Shown here in pieces: positions 25,050 through 34,679 of a DNA stretch of 53,425 bases. Source of the DNA: DATNPH01 sp036703315 (GTDB taxonomy: Bacteria > Cyanobacteriota > Cyanobacteriia > Cyanobacteriales > Coleofasciculaceae); assembly GCA_036703315.1 (NCBI GenBank), contig DATNPH010000063.1, forward strand, positions 1 to 53,425, in the 5' to 3' direction. The notes below the pieces were generated by a model. That model did no database searches. It worked only from the letters and a program-made list of their open reading frames with translations, and was not told the origin of the DNA. The position numbers and the translations under genes are program-made. Every line of letters begins with the position of its first letter. Positions within the stretch are counted from its first letter, which is position 1.

Positions 25050-25702
25050 GTATTAAACCGTTGACGTAAGATATCCTGAATTGCCAAATGCACTTCTTCC
25101 TCACTCTTAGTGGCATCAATCCTGACAATTCGGTGGGAATTCGAGGCTGCCAACTGGACAAATCCTTGCTGTACTCGTCGATGAAATTCTAAGTCAGCTT
25201 GCTCAATTCGGTCAGCACGTCCCCGTTGTTGGGCTCGCTTCAAACCTATTTCAATATCAATATCGAGCCACAGTGTAAGGTCACTTTCCAATCCATTTGT
25301 TGCAATTTGGTTGAGTTGCTGGATCAAGGTCAGGTCAAGCCCCCGCCCGTAACCTTGGTAAGCTACCGTGGAATCTGTGTAGCGATCGCACAAAATAATC
25401 GTGCCCAACACCAGTTGGGGCTTAAGAAATTCCTCAACATGCTGCGATCTGTCAGCCGCATACATCAAAAGTTCTGCCCGATCTTGAATTGATAAGGAGT
25501 GTCCCTCTAGGAGCAGTTGGCGCAACGCCACACCTAAAGATGTCCCGCCGGGTTCTCTGGTAACCACAAGGGACATCTGTTCACCCATAGCACCTATGCA
25601 TTCTTGTAAACCACTGGTTTGCAACCAGCTTGAGCATCGCTGTAGCTGGGTGGTTTTACCGCTACCTTCAACTCCCTCAAACACAATCAGCTTACCGTGC
25701 AT
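25019..25702 (-). CDS. tmk: Thymidylate kinase
   Basis: A 227-residue kinase that makes dTDP from dTMP. FEGVEGSGKTTQLQ is the P-loop, TREPGGT the substrate-binding block, and CDRYTDSTVAYQGYGR the DRY segment; the LID region is RAQQRGRADRIEQ. Near residues 35-45 there is a small extra loop (ECIGAMGEQ). It is first in a two-gene operon with holB, overlapping it by 31 bases. Confidence 0.95.
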   Translation of the reverse strand: MHGKLIVFEGVEGSGKTTQLQRCSSWLQTSGLQECIGAMGEQMSLVVTREPGGTSLGVALRQLLLEGHSLSIQDRAELLMYAADRSQHVEEFLKPQLVLGTIILCDRYTDSTVAYQGYGRGLDLTLIQQLNQIATNGLESDLTLWLDIDIEIGLKRAQQRGRADRIEQADLEFHRRVQQGFVQLAASNSHRIVRIDATKSEEEVHLAIQDILRQRFNTWFQTLSQPS

Positions 25703-26033
25703 TAATAATCCTCATGACTACAGGTGTAACAAAAGCGAAGTTTAAATGACACAGTTGCTCTGAAAGAAGCTACCGCAAACATACATAGGGTAAATCTAAA
25801 ATCTAAAATCTAAAATTGCCCAAATTGTCTGACAGCCTTTGTTCAAGGTTTTATCAAGTCACATTAGCATCGCACGATACAGTTTTTTGCTAATCTTTAT
25901 CCGGATAAACCGTTAAGATGCTGGTAGCTGATAACAGTTCAGCATCAGTTCGTACTCTTTACCTCCTGTCCTACTTTGCAACAGAGGTCAGATATGATAG
26001 GAGGGTCTAGCTATCTAAAGCCCAGGGTTATAT
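25703..26033. other. Intergenic region between divergent tmk and a small conserved gene
   Basis: It contains a short tandem array of TCTAAAA (about 25795-25815). Promoters for both neighbours should lie here. Nothing else is recognisable. Confidence 0.4.
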
Positions 26034-26381
26034 ATGGCTCGTTATACATGTTCTCTTACAGTTGCAGTTTCCCTTGAGTACCTCCAACCTTCATTGATCG
26101 AGGTCTTACAATCCTGCAATTTCGACATTATTTACGACACTGGGGACTACTTGATGGCAAGAGAAATTCCAGGACGCGTCACCTTCGCGAAGCTGGTGAC
26201 TGTGGAAGTGTTGATTGATAAATCGACGGCGACTGCTCAAGGGGTGCGAATGAATTTTGTCATCAAAAATGAAGAGTTGCCCCTGCAAGCGGACAACCAT
26301 TGCCGCCAGATGTTTGATATGGTGCAAGAGGCAGTGGCTGAAAATCGCCACTGGCAACTTGTGGAAAGCGTTGCCGGATAA
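26034..26381 (+). CDS. Conserved hypothetical protein
   Basis: A soluble protein of 115 residues with no signal peptide. It looks like an alternating alpha/beta fold (YTCSLTVAVSLEYLQPSLIE, then LVTVEVLIDKSTATAQGVRM). I do not recognise a function. The regular secondary structure and codon use support a real gene, and it is convergent with the FHA gene 43 bases downstream. Confidence 0.65.
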   Translation: MARYTCSLTVAVSLEYLQPSLIEVLQSCNFDIIYDTGDYLMAREIPGRVTFAKLVTVEVLIDKSTATAQGVRMNFVIKNEELPLQADNHCRQMFDMVQEAVAENRHWQLVESVAG

Positions 26382-26424
26382 GCTTCAGCTTGCCCTTGAG
26401 TGAAATCGACGTTCTAGGTTACTC

Positions 26425-26856
26425 CTACGAACCCCATTCTTCTGGATCCCCAACCATATTCGGGCTGATTAGGGTAATGTCAAATTCATCAGGCGGCCCA
26501 GTCGGAGCTACGTCTCGTTTTAGCAAATAATATTTTGCACTTACCAGAGGACCGAATACAACTTCGTCCTCATCTTCGAGATCGTGGGATTGCAGTTTGC
26601 GACCATTAATCAAGAGTCCATTGGCACTCGGCTTGCCCTTTAGATTTCCATCAACAATGCAGTAATAGGCGCTGCCGTCCTCTCGCTGTCGTCGCACCAA
26701 TGTGGCGTGTCGGCGAGAGACAAACTGTGAGGATAGGCGTATATCACACTTGGGATCTCTACCAATCGTGTAAACAGCTTCTTCCAAGGGAAATTCTTTG
26801 CGTCCCTTGTCGTCTTCGATTATCAGTAAATGGTTTGATTTTGATTGTGCAGCCAT
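26425..26856 (-). CDS. FHA domain protein
   Basis: A 143-residue single-domain protein. YTIGRDPKCDIRLSSQFVSRR (split at RHATL), then KPSANGLLINGRKL and DEVVFGP give the conserved GR, S..SRRH and NG residues of forkhead-associated domains, which bind phosphothreonine peptides. It probably serves as an adaptor for Ser/Thr kinase signalling. The C-terminal tail is acidic. No kinase gene is adjacent. Confidence 0.88.
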   Translation of the reverse strand: MAAQSKSNHLLIIEDDKGRKEFPLEEAVYTIGRDPKCDIRLSSQFVSRRHATLVRRQREDGSAYYCIVDGNLKGKPSANGLLINGRKLQSHDLEDEDEVVFGPLVSAKYYLLKRDVAPTGPPDEFDITLISPNMVGDPEEWGS

Positions 26857-27338
26857 TGAAAAATCGTGATAGGGAGTGCAGTTAGTTCAGAAAAACGCTC
26901 TTGCTTACTCACTTTGGCACACCTCTCAACCAGCTTTCCTTGACTCCTGGAAAACAATTCTTCTAAATGCCGAACCATCAACTGAGCGTCCCCTCAATCA
27001 CTAATCATAAGCTTATCTGGAGCCGAGCGAATAAACTCCAATGTAACAATTTCCCTGAATCTGAAGAGGGGAAAAATATCTGGTTGCCCTGACTCGTGCC
27101 TAGTCTTGAAAATTGTTCATCCTCTATTGTGGCATATCGGTTCAGTGGTCAGTAATATAGCAGGTTTTAACACAGTTAATAAAATCTCAGGGTTTTTCTA
27201 GGACATCATCCTTCTAGAGAAAGGACTTACGTATAACCTCTATTTGTAGGGTGGGCATAGCCCACTATCACGCTATGGGTAGTACCTGAAGGCTCGATTT
27301 GCGTAAGTTTTGTAGAGAAAGGGTTTACCAACATCCTA
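26857..27338. other. Intergenic region holding the second 90-bp element
   Basis: Apart from the inverted-end element at 27222-27311, this 480-base gap shows no gene or RNA. It lies upstream of the FHA gene and downstream of the P-type ATPase gene. Confidence 0.4.
27222..27311. mobile_element. 90-bp element with inverted ends, copy 2 (MITE-like)
   Basis: It begins AGGACTTACGTA and ends TGCGTAAGTTTT, and is the same length and about 87% identical to 679-768. The ends have drifted more than in copy 1. The 10-mer TAGAGAAAGG occurs at 27215-27224 and again at 27313-27322, which may be a target duplication overlapping the end, or chance. Confidence 0.6.
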
Positions 27339-29783
27339 TTAATGGGCTTCAAACCCACGGCGCAGTAAAAGCGAGTTAGTCACCACACTAACAGAGCTAA
27401 ATGCCATCAGAGCACCTGCGGCAGCAGGATTTAGAAGGATGCCAAAATGTGGTAAGAGTACACCACACGCCGCAGGAATTGCTAAGATATTGTAGCCAAA
27501 TGCCCAGAACAGATTCTGACGAATTTTGTTGAAGGTGGCGCGTGAAAGTTCAATGGACTTAACGACATCGAGTAAGTGAACGTCCTGGGGATGCGCTGAA
27601 CTAACGCGCATCAAAATAATTCCCGCTGTTTCTCTGGCAATATCGGTTCCTGCGTGTAAAGAAATACCGACATCGGCTTGAGCAAGTGCTGGTCCATCAT
27701 TAATCCCATCCCCTACCATGACCACGCGCCGCCCTTCGGCTTGGAGTTTAGCGATCGCCGATGCCTTACCGTTAGGACGAACTCCGGCAATGACATCGTT
27801 CGGCTCAATTAAAAGCTGCCCCGCTACAGCCTTGGCAGAATTAGCTTGATCTCCAGTTAGGAGCATTACCCGGAAGCCTTTTTCTTTAAGGCATCTCACT
27901 GTCTCTTTAGCATCAGGTCTGAGGACATCAGACACCGCAATTGCCCCGGCAAAAATCCCGTCAACGGCTACGTAAACCACCGTTTTCCCTGCATCTGCCA
28001 ATGCCTGAACTTGAGGTTGAACAGCATCACTAAGCGTAATCCCTTGCTGATTTAACCACTCTGCATTGCCTAGCAACACTCGCCGATTTTCTACTAAAGC
28101 TGATATTCCTAGCCCTGCTTCCGTGTAGAAATCTTGAGCCTCTAAAATCGGTAGTTGCTGAGTGTGAGCCGCGTTACAAATAGCTGAGGCTAGAGGATGG
28201 GTGGTGCCAAGTTCTGTAGCCGCTGCCCATTGCAGGAGTTTTGTAGTGGCGATTTCTCTATCTCCGTTATCTGATTGAGCACTCGCAAATATCCCGGATT
28301 CCAGAATCGGGAGGCAATCGGTAACCGTCGGTTGACCACTGGTGAGGGTACCGGTTTTGTCAAAGACTACAGTGTCCACCTGATGGACACGTTGTAAAAT
28401 GTCGCCACCTTTGATTAATATTCCCCGTTCTGCACCAATACTGGTGCCTACTAAAATTGCTGTTGGTGTCGCCAGACCAAGGGCACAGGGACAGGCGATG
28501 ACTAAGACGGCGATCGCCAATTTCAAGCTCAACAGCAACGGAGAAGTCGGCTGAACCATCATCGCGTGACCTGCCATGCCAGCCATCGGTGACAGAACCT
28601 CCGGCCAGATTTTTGTGCCAGCCAGGTACCAAAATAGAAAGGTCAGGGAGGCGATCGCTAAAACACCATAAGTAAAATACCCCGCCACTGTATCCGCTAG
28701 TTGCTGTACAGGTGCCTTACGGATTTGGGCTTCTTCAATCAGGGCAACAATTTGTGCTAGGGTCGTCTCCTGCCCTGTGCGAGTTGCTTTGATAGCGATC
28801 GCTCCCGACTGATTCAATGTACCAGCCGTAACCCCATCTCCCGGTTGCTTCAATACGGGTATCGGTTCTCCAGTCAGCATGGATTCATCCACCAACGACT
28901 GACCAGCTACCACCTCGCCGTCTACGGGCACCTTTTCTCCGGGTAAGACTCGTAACCACTCACCCACACGAACTTGCTCAACCGGAATTTCAATTCCAGG
29001 TTGTTCTATTGCTGTTGGTATGGATTTCCCAATCAAACGGGCTACCTGTGGCTGTAGTGCCAACAATAGCTCAAACGCTGAGGAAGCCTGACGCCTCGCT
29101 CGTCGCTCTAAGGTTCGACCCAATAGAATGAAACCCAACAACATCACCGGTTCGTCAAAGAAGCACTCCCATCCCAGTTGAGGAAACAGCAGCGCTATAC
29201 AACTAGTGATATAGGCTGTCAGTGTGCCAAGTCCTATCAATGTGTTCATGTTGGGGGCTTGATGCCACCAACCCCGCCAGCCATCTACGATGATGGAACG
29301 CGCAGGCCCTAGCAGTGTTACAGTGGCTAGCCCCCAGTGGAACCAGATATTGCTCAACACAGGCAACATCGGATGACCAAGCCAATGACCGATATGTCCT
29401 ACTGTCGATAGGAAAATAAGGACGCCAGCAATTGCCAACTGTCTGACTTGATTTCTGGCTTCTTGTTCATGCCGTTGGGCTGGTGTGAGGATATCTTGAG
29501 GATCTGGTGTTCCACCGTTTCGGGAAGAGCGAGGCTGAGAGGGAAACCCCTTGGCGGTTAGTTGCTGGGCTAGCACAGCGGGGTCAACCACACCGGCTTC
29601 AGATTCGACAACGGCGACCTCAGTCAGGAGATTAACACGGGCAGAAACAACGCCTGGATGCTGACCTAGCTGCCGTTCCACAACACTGACGCAGCCGGCA
29701 CATTTCATGCCTGTGACATCCAGGGTAATGGTTTCGACCGATGTTTCAGGTTTTGCGGCTACCGTTTCGGGAGAAAGTTGCAT
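27339..29783 (-). CDS. Copper-transporting P-type ATPase
   Basis: A P1B-type metal pump of about 814 residues. The N-terminal metal-binding domain has GMKCAGC. Eight membrane helices include the ion-path motif CPCALGLATP. SMLTGEP is the actuator loop, VFDKTGTLTSGQP the phosphorylation site, and MVGDGINDGPALAQADVG the hinge. The CPC motif indicates Cu(I). It belongs with the cyanobacterial PacS/CtaA pumps, but which one cannot be told. I chose ATG at 29783; an in-frame GTG at 29822 would add 13 residues but lies within a palindrome. No copper chaperone is adjacent. Confidence 0.92.
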   Translation of the reverse strand: MQLSPETVAAKPETSVETITLDVTGMKCAGCVSVVERQLGQHPGVVSARVNLLTEVAVVESEAGVVDPAVLAQQLTAKGFPSQPRSSRNGGTPDPQDILTPAQRHEQEARNQVRQLAIAGVLIFLSTVGHIGHWLGHPMLPVLSNIWFHWGLATVTLLGPARSIIVDGWRGWWHQAPNMNTLIGLGTLTAYITSCIALLFPQLGWECFFDEPVMLLGFILLGRTLERRARRQASSAFELLLALQPQVARLIGKSIPTAIEQPGIEIPVEQVRVGEWLRVLPGEKVPVDGEVVAGQSLVDESMLTGEPIPVLKQPGDGVTAGTLNQSGAIAIKATRTGQETTLAQIVALIEEAQIRKAPVQQLADTVAGYFTYGVLAIASLTFLFWYLAGTKIWPEVLSPMAGMAGHAMMVQPTSPLLLSLKLAIAVLVIACPCALGLATPTAILVGTSIGAERGILIKGGDILQRVHQVDTVVFDKTGTLTSGQPTVTDCLPILESGIFASAQSDNGDREIATTKLLQWAAATELGTTHPLASAICNAAHTQQLPILEAQDFYTEAGLGISALVENRRVLLGNAEWLNQQGITLSDAVQPQVQALADAGKTVVYVAVDGIFAGAIAVSDVLRPDAKETVRCLKEKGFRVMLLTGDQANSAKAVAGQLLIEPNDVIAGVRPNGKASAIAKLQAEGRRVVMVGDGINDGPALAQADVGISLHAGTDIARETAGIILMRVSSAHPQDVHLLDVVKSIELSRATFNKIRQNLFWAFGYNILAIPAACGVLLPHFGILLNPAAAGALMAFSSVSVVTNSLLLRRGFEAH

Positions 29784-29814
29784 AGAGGAAGAGTGGGACT
29801 TAGCACAACATCTC

Positions 29815-29837
29815 AGAGACACTTATAACGTGTCTCT
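29815..29837. promoter_or_regulatory. Perfect inverted repeat upstream of the copper ATPase
   Basis: AGAGACAC (29815-29822) and GTGTCTCT (29830-29837) flank seven bases. It is 32 bases before the chosen ATG and covers the alternative GTG start. It could be an operator for a metal-responsive repressor or a hairpin in the leader; it matches no site I can name. Confidence 0.45.
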
Positions 29838-29992
29838 CCTTTGAGGGTAAGCGAAATGCGGCTTAGCTGACTTAACTAATCAATTTTTTTCCATGTCCGT
29901 AAGGCTATCTTCCGGAACGCTGCAAGTCTGTAGATAGGTTAGATGAAAAAACAGCTAATAATCATGCCATTTGAGATGTGTAATATGTTCGG

Positions 29993-30340
29993 TTACCTCC
30001 TATTAAGAACTAGGGTACCAGCAATAATATCGTGAAGGGCTTGTTTTTTCTCAGTGAAGGCAGCCATGATGTAGCCAATTAATAAAATTAGGGCGGAAAT
30101 TATCTTGCTAAAATATCTAATTGTCGCTTTCACAAAATCGATAGGTTTACCCTGAATGTCTGTCACAACAATCCCTAGTGCCTGTTTTCCTATAGTCGCT
30201 TGTTTGGCATAACTTTCCTGAATTGCATAGTAAAGCCAAGCAATTATAGCCCCTAAAAGGTTCGCCACATTGGCACCATTTTTACCTAAGATCAAACCGA
30301 GAATAAAGCCCGCGAGTATATTGAGAATGGCTACAATCAC
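29993..30340 (-). CDS. RDD family membrane protein with disrupted 5' end
   Basis: The readable part is 115 residues from a GTG at 30340, with three hydrophobic segments and the RDD pattern QATIGKQALGIVVTD, then FTEKKQALHDIIAGTLVL. The reading frame continues upstream without a usable start, encoding YASFGKRFLASLLDG, the expected N-terminal RDD motif, until a TAA at 30395-30397. An ATG at 30384 with AAAGGA seven bases before it is out of frame by one base. Inserting one base just after it would join it to the motif, so a 1-bp deletion, or a sequence error, is likely. Function of RDD proteins is mostly transport-related and not known here. Confidence 0.65.
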   Translation of the reverse strand: MIVAILNILAGFILGLILGKNGANVANLLGAIIAWLYYAIQESYAKQATIGKQALGIVVTDIQGKPIDFVKATIRYFSKIISALILLIGYIMAAFTEKKQALHDIIAGTLVLNRR

Positions 30341-30552
30341 CCCATCAAGTAAGGAGGCTAAGAACCTTTTCCCGAAGCTTGCATACAGTGTCCTTTATCT
30401 AGCATCCCTAGTGCTAACTTTTTCACTGCTACTGCTAACCATGATTTCGGGAAGTACAAATCTTCAAGATGGTAAACCTCCGGAATCATTCCAGAGGTAT
30501 AACACATCTATCTAAAGGGTGAGAACTGCTCTTAATTTATTTGTATAAAAAT

Positions 30553-32190
30553 TTAATTAGAGCCGCTACCGAGGACGAAAAGGCTTAGCAGAGTGCCAGC
30601 GTTCCAAAGACAGTGGAGGAGAATGGAAGCAAGGAGATTGCGCGATCGCGTATACACTAGCCCTAAAACCATTCCTAACGTAGCTAAAGGTAACACTTCC
30701 GACAGACTCAGGTGAGCGATCGCAAACAGCAGACTACTAGCCACAATTGCGCCCCAAACTGGCATATAACGAGTTAACGACGGCAACAAGAAGCCCCGAA
30801 AAATAATCTCTTCAAACATCGGTGCTGCCACACACGCCGTTATGAAAAATATCAGTAGTGCAACATTATCTCGTCCTTCCAGAGCTAAAGGCAAAATTGG
30901 ATTACTGCCTCCCTGTCCTTGCCACAGTTGCTGGTTAATCAGCGATACCACAATCACTAAAGGCAGCGCTACTAGATAACCTCCTAGTCCCCAGAGAATC
31001 CAATTGCTGCGAAACTTAAACCGAAACCAATCATCTGGCAGTGGCAAAAAGGGTTTGATGGAAAAATACAGCACCAATAAGCCACCTGATGCCAGCAGTA
31101 GGTAGCTAACCAGTACATAGAAGGCCTTCATCCGCACACTGAAATTGCTGGGGTTGATACCCGATAAGCCAAACAACAACGGCAGTAACAGTTGACCAAC
31201 AAAGAAAAAGCCCAGTATAAGTACCTGCCAAATGATTTCCCAATCCCAGGGTGTCTCCCATCGCACATCGCTGTTGGTCGATAGGATGGAGTGCTTACCT
31301 TGAAGCAGCCGTTGACCTAATAAAAACAGTAAGAGTACAACACCGAATAGACCCCCAAATCCTGGTATTCCCCCAATCAGCGCCAACTTCAAAATTGCTT
31401 GCTGAGCAATCTCTTGTTCTTTAGCTTGGAACGACAATAGGGCATCCTGACGTTGCTGCAATTGATAAAGTTTAGTCAAAGCACGATAGCGGAACCAGCT
31501 ATCTAAGTTTTTTTGGATTTGTGACTCAGCATCCGGCAGCAGTCGGGGAGGTTTACTCCATAGACTCGTTAACACGGTTGCTGTCTGTTTTAATGAAGCC
31601 TTAGATGCAGATAGCTGATCTGGCGATTCTTGATTGGTAAGCTTACTCCAAGTTTTAATCGCGGTATTTGTTTGTCCTTGTTGAGCTTGGAGGATGCCAA
31701 GGCGCAAATCTAGCTCATCAATCAGCTGTTCTACTTGGAGCAATGACTGTTGCAACTGTTGTCGCTGTTGCTTGTCAGAGGCACTTGGAGTATCCTCAAC
31801 GGGAGGAAATTGCACTTGCGGTTCGGCAGGGTTTGAAATAGTCGCGGCCACCGCCTTCTGCGAGGAGAGTTCTTGGAGTTTTTCTGCAATTTTTGATTGA
31901 GTTGTCTGAGCGGATTGACGCGCTTCTTGATACTGTTTTTGAGCAGTTTTGAGAGGTTCAGTACCAATCAAGGCGTTACGAGCCGCCGTCAAATCCGTTG
32001 TTGACTCTTGGGGTTTTGCCTCATCGGGGTTTTTAGCCTGCCACTCGGAAGCATGGAGCAGTAAATTGGTTTGGTACAGTTCCAGACGACTTTGAATCTG
32101 AGGCTGACCCCAACTTTCTACCAAGGAAAGGCTGACTTTGGCGATCGCAAAAATCGTCAGCACAACCAAAATCAACCGCTTAATAGTCAT
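30553..32190 (-). CDS. CPBP family intramembrane metalloprotease with N-terminal helical domain
   Basis: A 545-residue membrane protein. One N-terminal membrane helix is followed by a long Gln-rich, coiled-coil region (about residues 30-240), then six or so membrane helices. The last third carries the CPBP (Abi) motifs EEIIFRG, FAIAHL and a final HCLWNAG, giving the Glu-Glu, Arg and His residues of the family. Members cleave or bind membrane proteins; substrate unknown. ATG at 32190 is preferred because GGGAGG precedes it; a start seven codons upstream is possible. Confidence 0.85.
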   Translation of the reverse strand: MTIKRLILVVLTIFAIAKVSLSLVESWGQPQIQSRLELYQTNLLLHASEWQAKNPDEAKPQESTTDLTAARNALIGTEPLKTAQKQYQEARQSAQTTQSKIAEKLQELSSQKAVAATISNPAEPQVQFPPVEDTPSASDKQQRQQLQQSLLQVEQLIDELDLRLGILQAQQGQTNTAIKTWSKLTNQESPDQLSASKASLKQTATVLTSLWSKPPRLLPDAESQIQKNLDSWFRYRALTKLYQLQQRQDALLSFQAKEQEIAQQAILKLALIGGIPGFGGLFGVVLLLFLLGQRLLQGKHSILSTNSDVRWETPWDWEIIWQVLILGFFFVGQLLLPLLFGLSGINPSNFSVRMKAFYVLVSYLLLASGGLLVLYFSIKPFLPLPDDWFRFKFRSNWILWGLGGYLVALPLVIVVSLINQQLWQGQGGSNPILPLALEGRDNVALLIFFITACVAAPMFEEIIFRGFLLPSLTRYMPVWGAIVASSLLFAIAHLSLSEVLPLATLGMVLGLVYTRSRNLLASILLHCLWNAGTLLSLFVLGSGSN

Positions 32191-32481
32191 TGACCCTCCC
32201 AAAAACATCAAGTTTTACCCCTTAAAGGCTGGCTTTTTCAAATTAACTGAAATTATCGCATTGCTTACTCAACCAAATGGCTGAGCATTGAGGCAGGTAT
32301 CCAGAAGCCAGTTACCAAGGGATGGGCCGTGGGGAGTCTGGATAAGAAAGACAAGGCGAAGGATTAATGCTAATCCCTCATCTCCCCCTCCCTGTCAAAT
32401 TGGGAAATGCTCAAAAGACGCTAGCCGCTTTTGTGTGAAACTGAGAACTGTCTACCCACTTGGTAACGGAGGATTCCGAGA

Positions 32482-33831
32482 TTGGCTACTCGCGTCATTA
32501 TCGTGCGTCACGGTCAAAGTAGCTACAACAGCCTGAAGATAATTCAAGGGCGTTGTGATGAGTCAGTCTTGACCGAAAAAGGTTATGAAGATGCCCGTAA
32601 AGTTGGCGCTGCTCTAAGTAGCCTCAACTTTGATGCTGTTTACAGCTCTCCTCTACAACGGGCCAAGCAGACAGCAGAGGTTATCTTATCTTATCTGCCT
32701 GCGTCTCCGGAGTTAGTGACACCTACCAACCTGATGGAAATCGATCTGCCGCTTTGGGAGAAGCAGCGCAGGCAAGACGTGCAGGAAAAATTTCCAGAGG
32801 ACTACCTTTGCTGGAAAGAACGCCCTCATGAGTTGTCTATGGTAATCCCGACAACAGAGGGAACAAGAGAACACTTTCCCGTGCTGGCGCTTTACGAACA
32901 AGCCAAGCAGTTTTGGCAGGAAATTCTCCCGCGTCACCAAGGAGGCACAATTTTAATCGTGGCGCATAACGGCATCAATCGGTGCTTGCTTACCAGTGCT
33001 CTTGGCATTTCCCCAGCACGTTATCACTCAATTCAGCAATCGAACTGTGGAATCAATGTCCTGAATTTTGCTGGCGGTTGGGGCGAACCTGTGCAATTGG
33101 AGTCCCTCAATCAGACATCTCACTTAGGAAACCCCTTGCCCACGCCCAGAGAAGGTAATCGAGGGCTGCGTTTGTTACTCGTGCGCCATGGCGAAACGGA
33201 GTGGAATCGTGTCTCCCGCTTTCAGGGGGGAATTGATGTGCCGCTTAACGAGAATGGCCGCAGCCAAGCACAGCAGGCAGCTGACTTTCTTAAGGAGATC
33301 CCGATTGATTTTGCCGTCAGTAGCCCAATGCTACGTCCCAAAGAAACGGCAGAGATAATACTAAAAAACCATCAAAATGTCAATCTTGAACTGCAAGAGA
33401 CGCTCAAGGAAATTAATCACGGACTTTGGGAAGGGAAATTAGAGTCAGAAATTAAGCGAGAGTACCCAGATTTACTGCATCAGTGGCAAATTTCGCCCGA
33501 AACGGTACAGATGCCACAGGGAGAAAATTTACAGCAAGTGTGGGATAGGGCTGTTGGAGCTTGGAATGAGATTATTAAATCTGCTGAGGTATCTGACACC
33601 AAACTCACAACTGGTCTTGTTGTTGCTCACGATGCCATCAATAAGGTGATTGTCTGCCATGTCCTGGGTTTAAGTCCAGCATCAATTTGGTGTATCAAAC
33701 AGGGAAATGGCGCTGTGACGGTTATTGACTACCCTCATGGCTTAGAGAAAGCGCCGATATTGCAAGCGGTGAATATCACTACCCACCTATCTGGCGGTGT
33801 GTTGGATAAGACAGCGGCTGGTGCGTTGTAG
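32482..33831 (+). CDS. Double-domain histidine phosphatase
   Basis: A 449-residue protein with two complete phosphoglycerate-mutase-like domains. The first runs from VIIVRHGQSSYN (4-15) to ILIVAHNGINRC; the second from LLLVRHGETEWN to GLVVAHDAINKV. Both keep the RHG motif and the second His, so both may be active. Substrates cannot be named from sequence. The start is TTG at 32482 with GGAGG nine bases upstream. It is convergent with the isochorismatase-like gene. Confidence 0.88.
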   Translation: MATRVIIVRHGQSSYNSLKIIQGRCDESVLTEKGYEDARKVGAALSSLNFDAVYSSPLQRAKQTAEVILSYLPASPELVTPTNLMEIDLPLWEKQRRQDVQEKFPEDYLCWKERPHELSMVIPTTEGTREHFPVLALYEQAKQFWQEILPRHQGGTILIVAHNGINRCLLTSALGISPARYHSIQQSNCGINVLNFAGGWGEPVQLESLNQTSHLGNPLPTPREGNRGLRLLLVRHGETEWNRVSRFQGGIDVPLNENGRSQAQQAADFLKEIPIDFAVSSPMLRPKETAEIILKNHQNVNLELQETLKEINHGLWEGKLESEIKREYPDLLHQWQISPETVQMPQGENLQQVWDRAVGAWNEIIKSAEVSDTKLTTGLVVAHDAINKVIVCHVLGLSPASIWCIKQGNGAVTVIDYPHGLEKAPILQAVNITTHLSGGVLDKTAAGAL

Positions 33832-33853
33832 AAGAGGTAAAAAACGTGTTGTA

Positions 33854-33880
33854 GTAGGGTCTTGACTCGCTAGACCCTAC
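33854..33880. terminator. Bidirectional terminator-like hairpin
   Basis: GTAGGGTC (33854-33861) pairs perfectly with GACCCTAC (33873-33880) between two convergent genes. Confidence 0.5.
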
Positions 33881-33898
33881 CTACACTCTATAATCCGC

Positions 33899-34558
33899 TC
33901 AGTTCGATGGGTGGATTCGGCGGAAAAGATGAGAGATTGTTTCAACATCTGTCATCAAAGCATCCCCAGCAAATTCGAGGCTTTCTAGCGATCGCTTAGC
34001 CGCATTCTCATTGCCAGCTCCGCAGGCATCGGTCACAATCACAGGAATATAGCCGAGGTCAGCCGCATGGCGAACTGTCGGTTCAATGCCTATCTCCATA
34101 GCAACACCCACGATCGCAAAGGAATTGATGCCACAGTCGCGCAAGGCGATGTTCAGTGGCGTTCCCTCAAAAGCCGACATGGTGATTTTGTCGAATATCA
34201 CCTCGGAAGGAAGGGGGGACAATTCGGGAATTAGCTGAAAACTTGGCGTATCTCGCAGAAACCAGGGTTTAACATCACTGACTTGGTCTACCTGTTGCCA
34301 TGCCATCGCCATGCGTAGTTGAGAAACGCCTGCGACTTCAACTGGCAGGGACATATGACGGAAGAAGAAAACACGCACTCCGGCTGCGCGAGCTGCTTGC
34401 AGCACCGTAGCAACGCCTGCTATGATTTTTTCTCCTCTTTCTTTGGGCAGTTGACTCATAATGCCCACTTGCATATCGTAAACCAGAAGCGCTATTCGTT
34501 TCGGGTCACAGACTTCTTCGAGAGTTCGCGGTATATCAAGACCAAATGCGTGTTCCAC
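33899..34558 (-). CDS. Isochorismatase-fold hydrolase lacking the nucleophilic Cys
   Basis: A 219-residue protein of the isochorismatase/cysteine hydrolase family. IALLVYDMQVGI holds the catalytic Asp, and FDKITMSAFEGT the Lys region. At the nucleophile position, where amidases have Cys before V..T, the sequence is GVAMEIGIEPTVRHAADLGY, so Gly stands where Cys is expected. The true isochorismatases also lack that Cys, so it may use a different chemistry, or may not be a cysteine hydrolase. GTG at 34558 follows AGGAGAG; a TTG nine codons earlier is the alternative. Confidence 0.8.
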   Translation of the reverse strand: MEHAFGLDIPRTLEEVCDPKRIALLVYDMQVGIMSQLPKERGEKIIAGVATVLQAARAAGVRVFFFRHMSLPVEVAGVSQLRMAMAWQQVDQVSDVKPWFLRDTPSFQLIPELSPLPSEVIFDKITMSAFEGTPLNIALRDCGINSFAIVGVAMEIGIEPTVRHAADLGYIPVIVTDACGAGNENAAKRSLESLEFAGDALMTDVETISHLFRRIHPSN

Positions 34559-34679
34559 GATATATTCTCTCCTGTGTCTAGACAATTCAAAATTTAAAAT
34601 CCAAAAATAAAAATCGGGCAGCTTAGTGCTTACCTACCTAACTATAAAGTGGCAGAAGATATTATTGCTTCTCCTAAGT

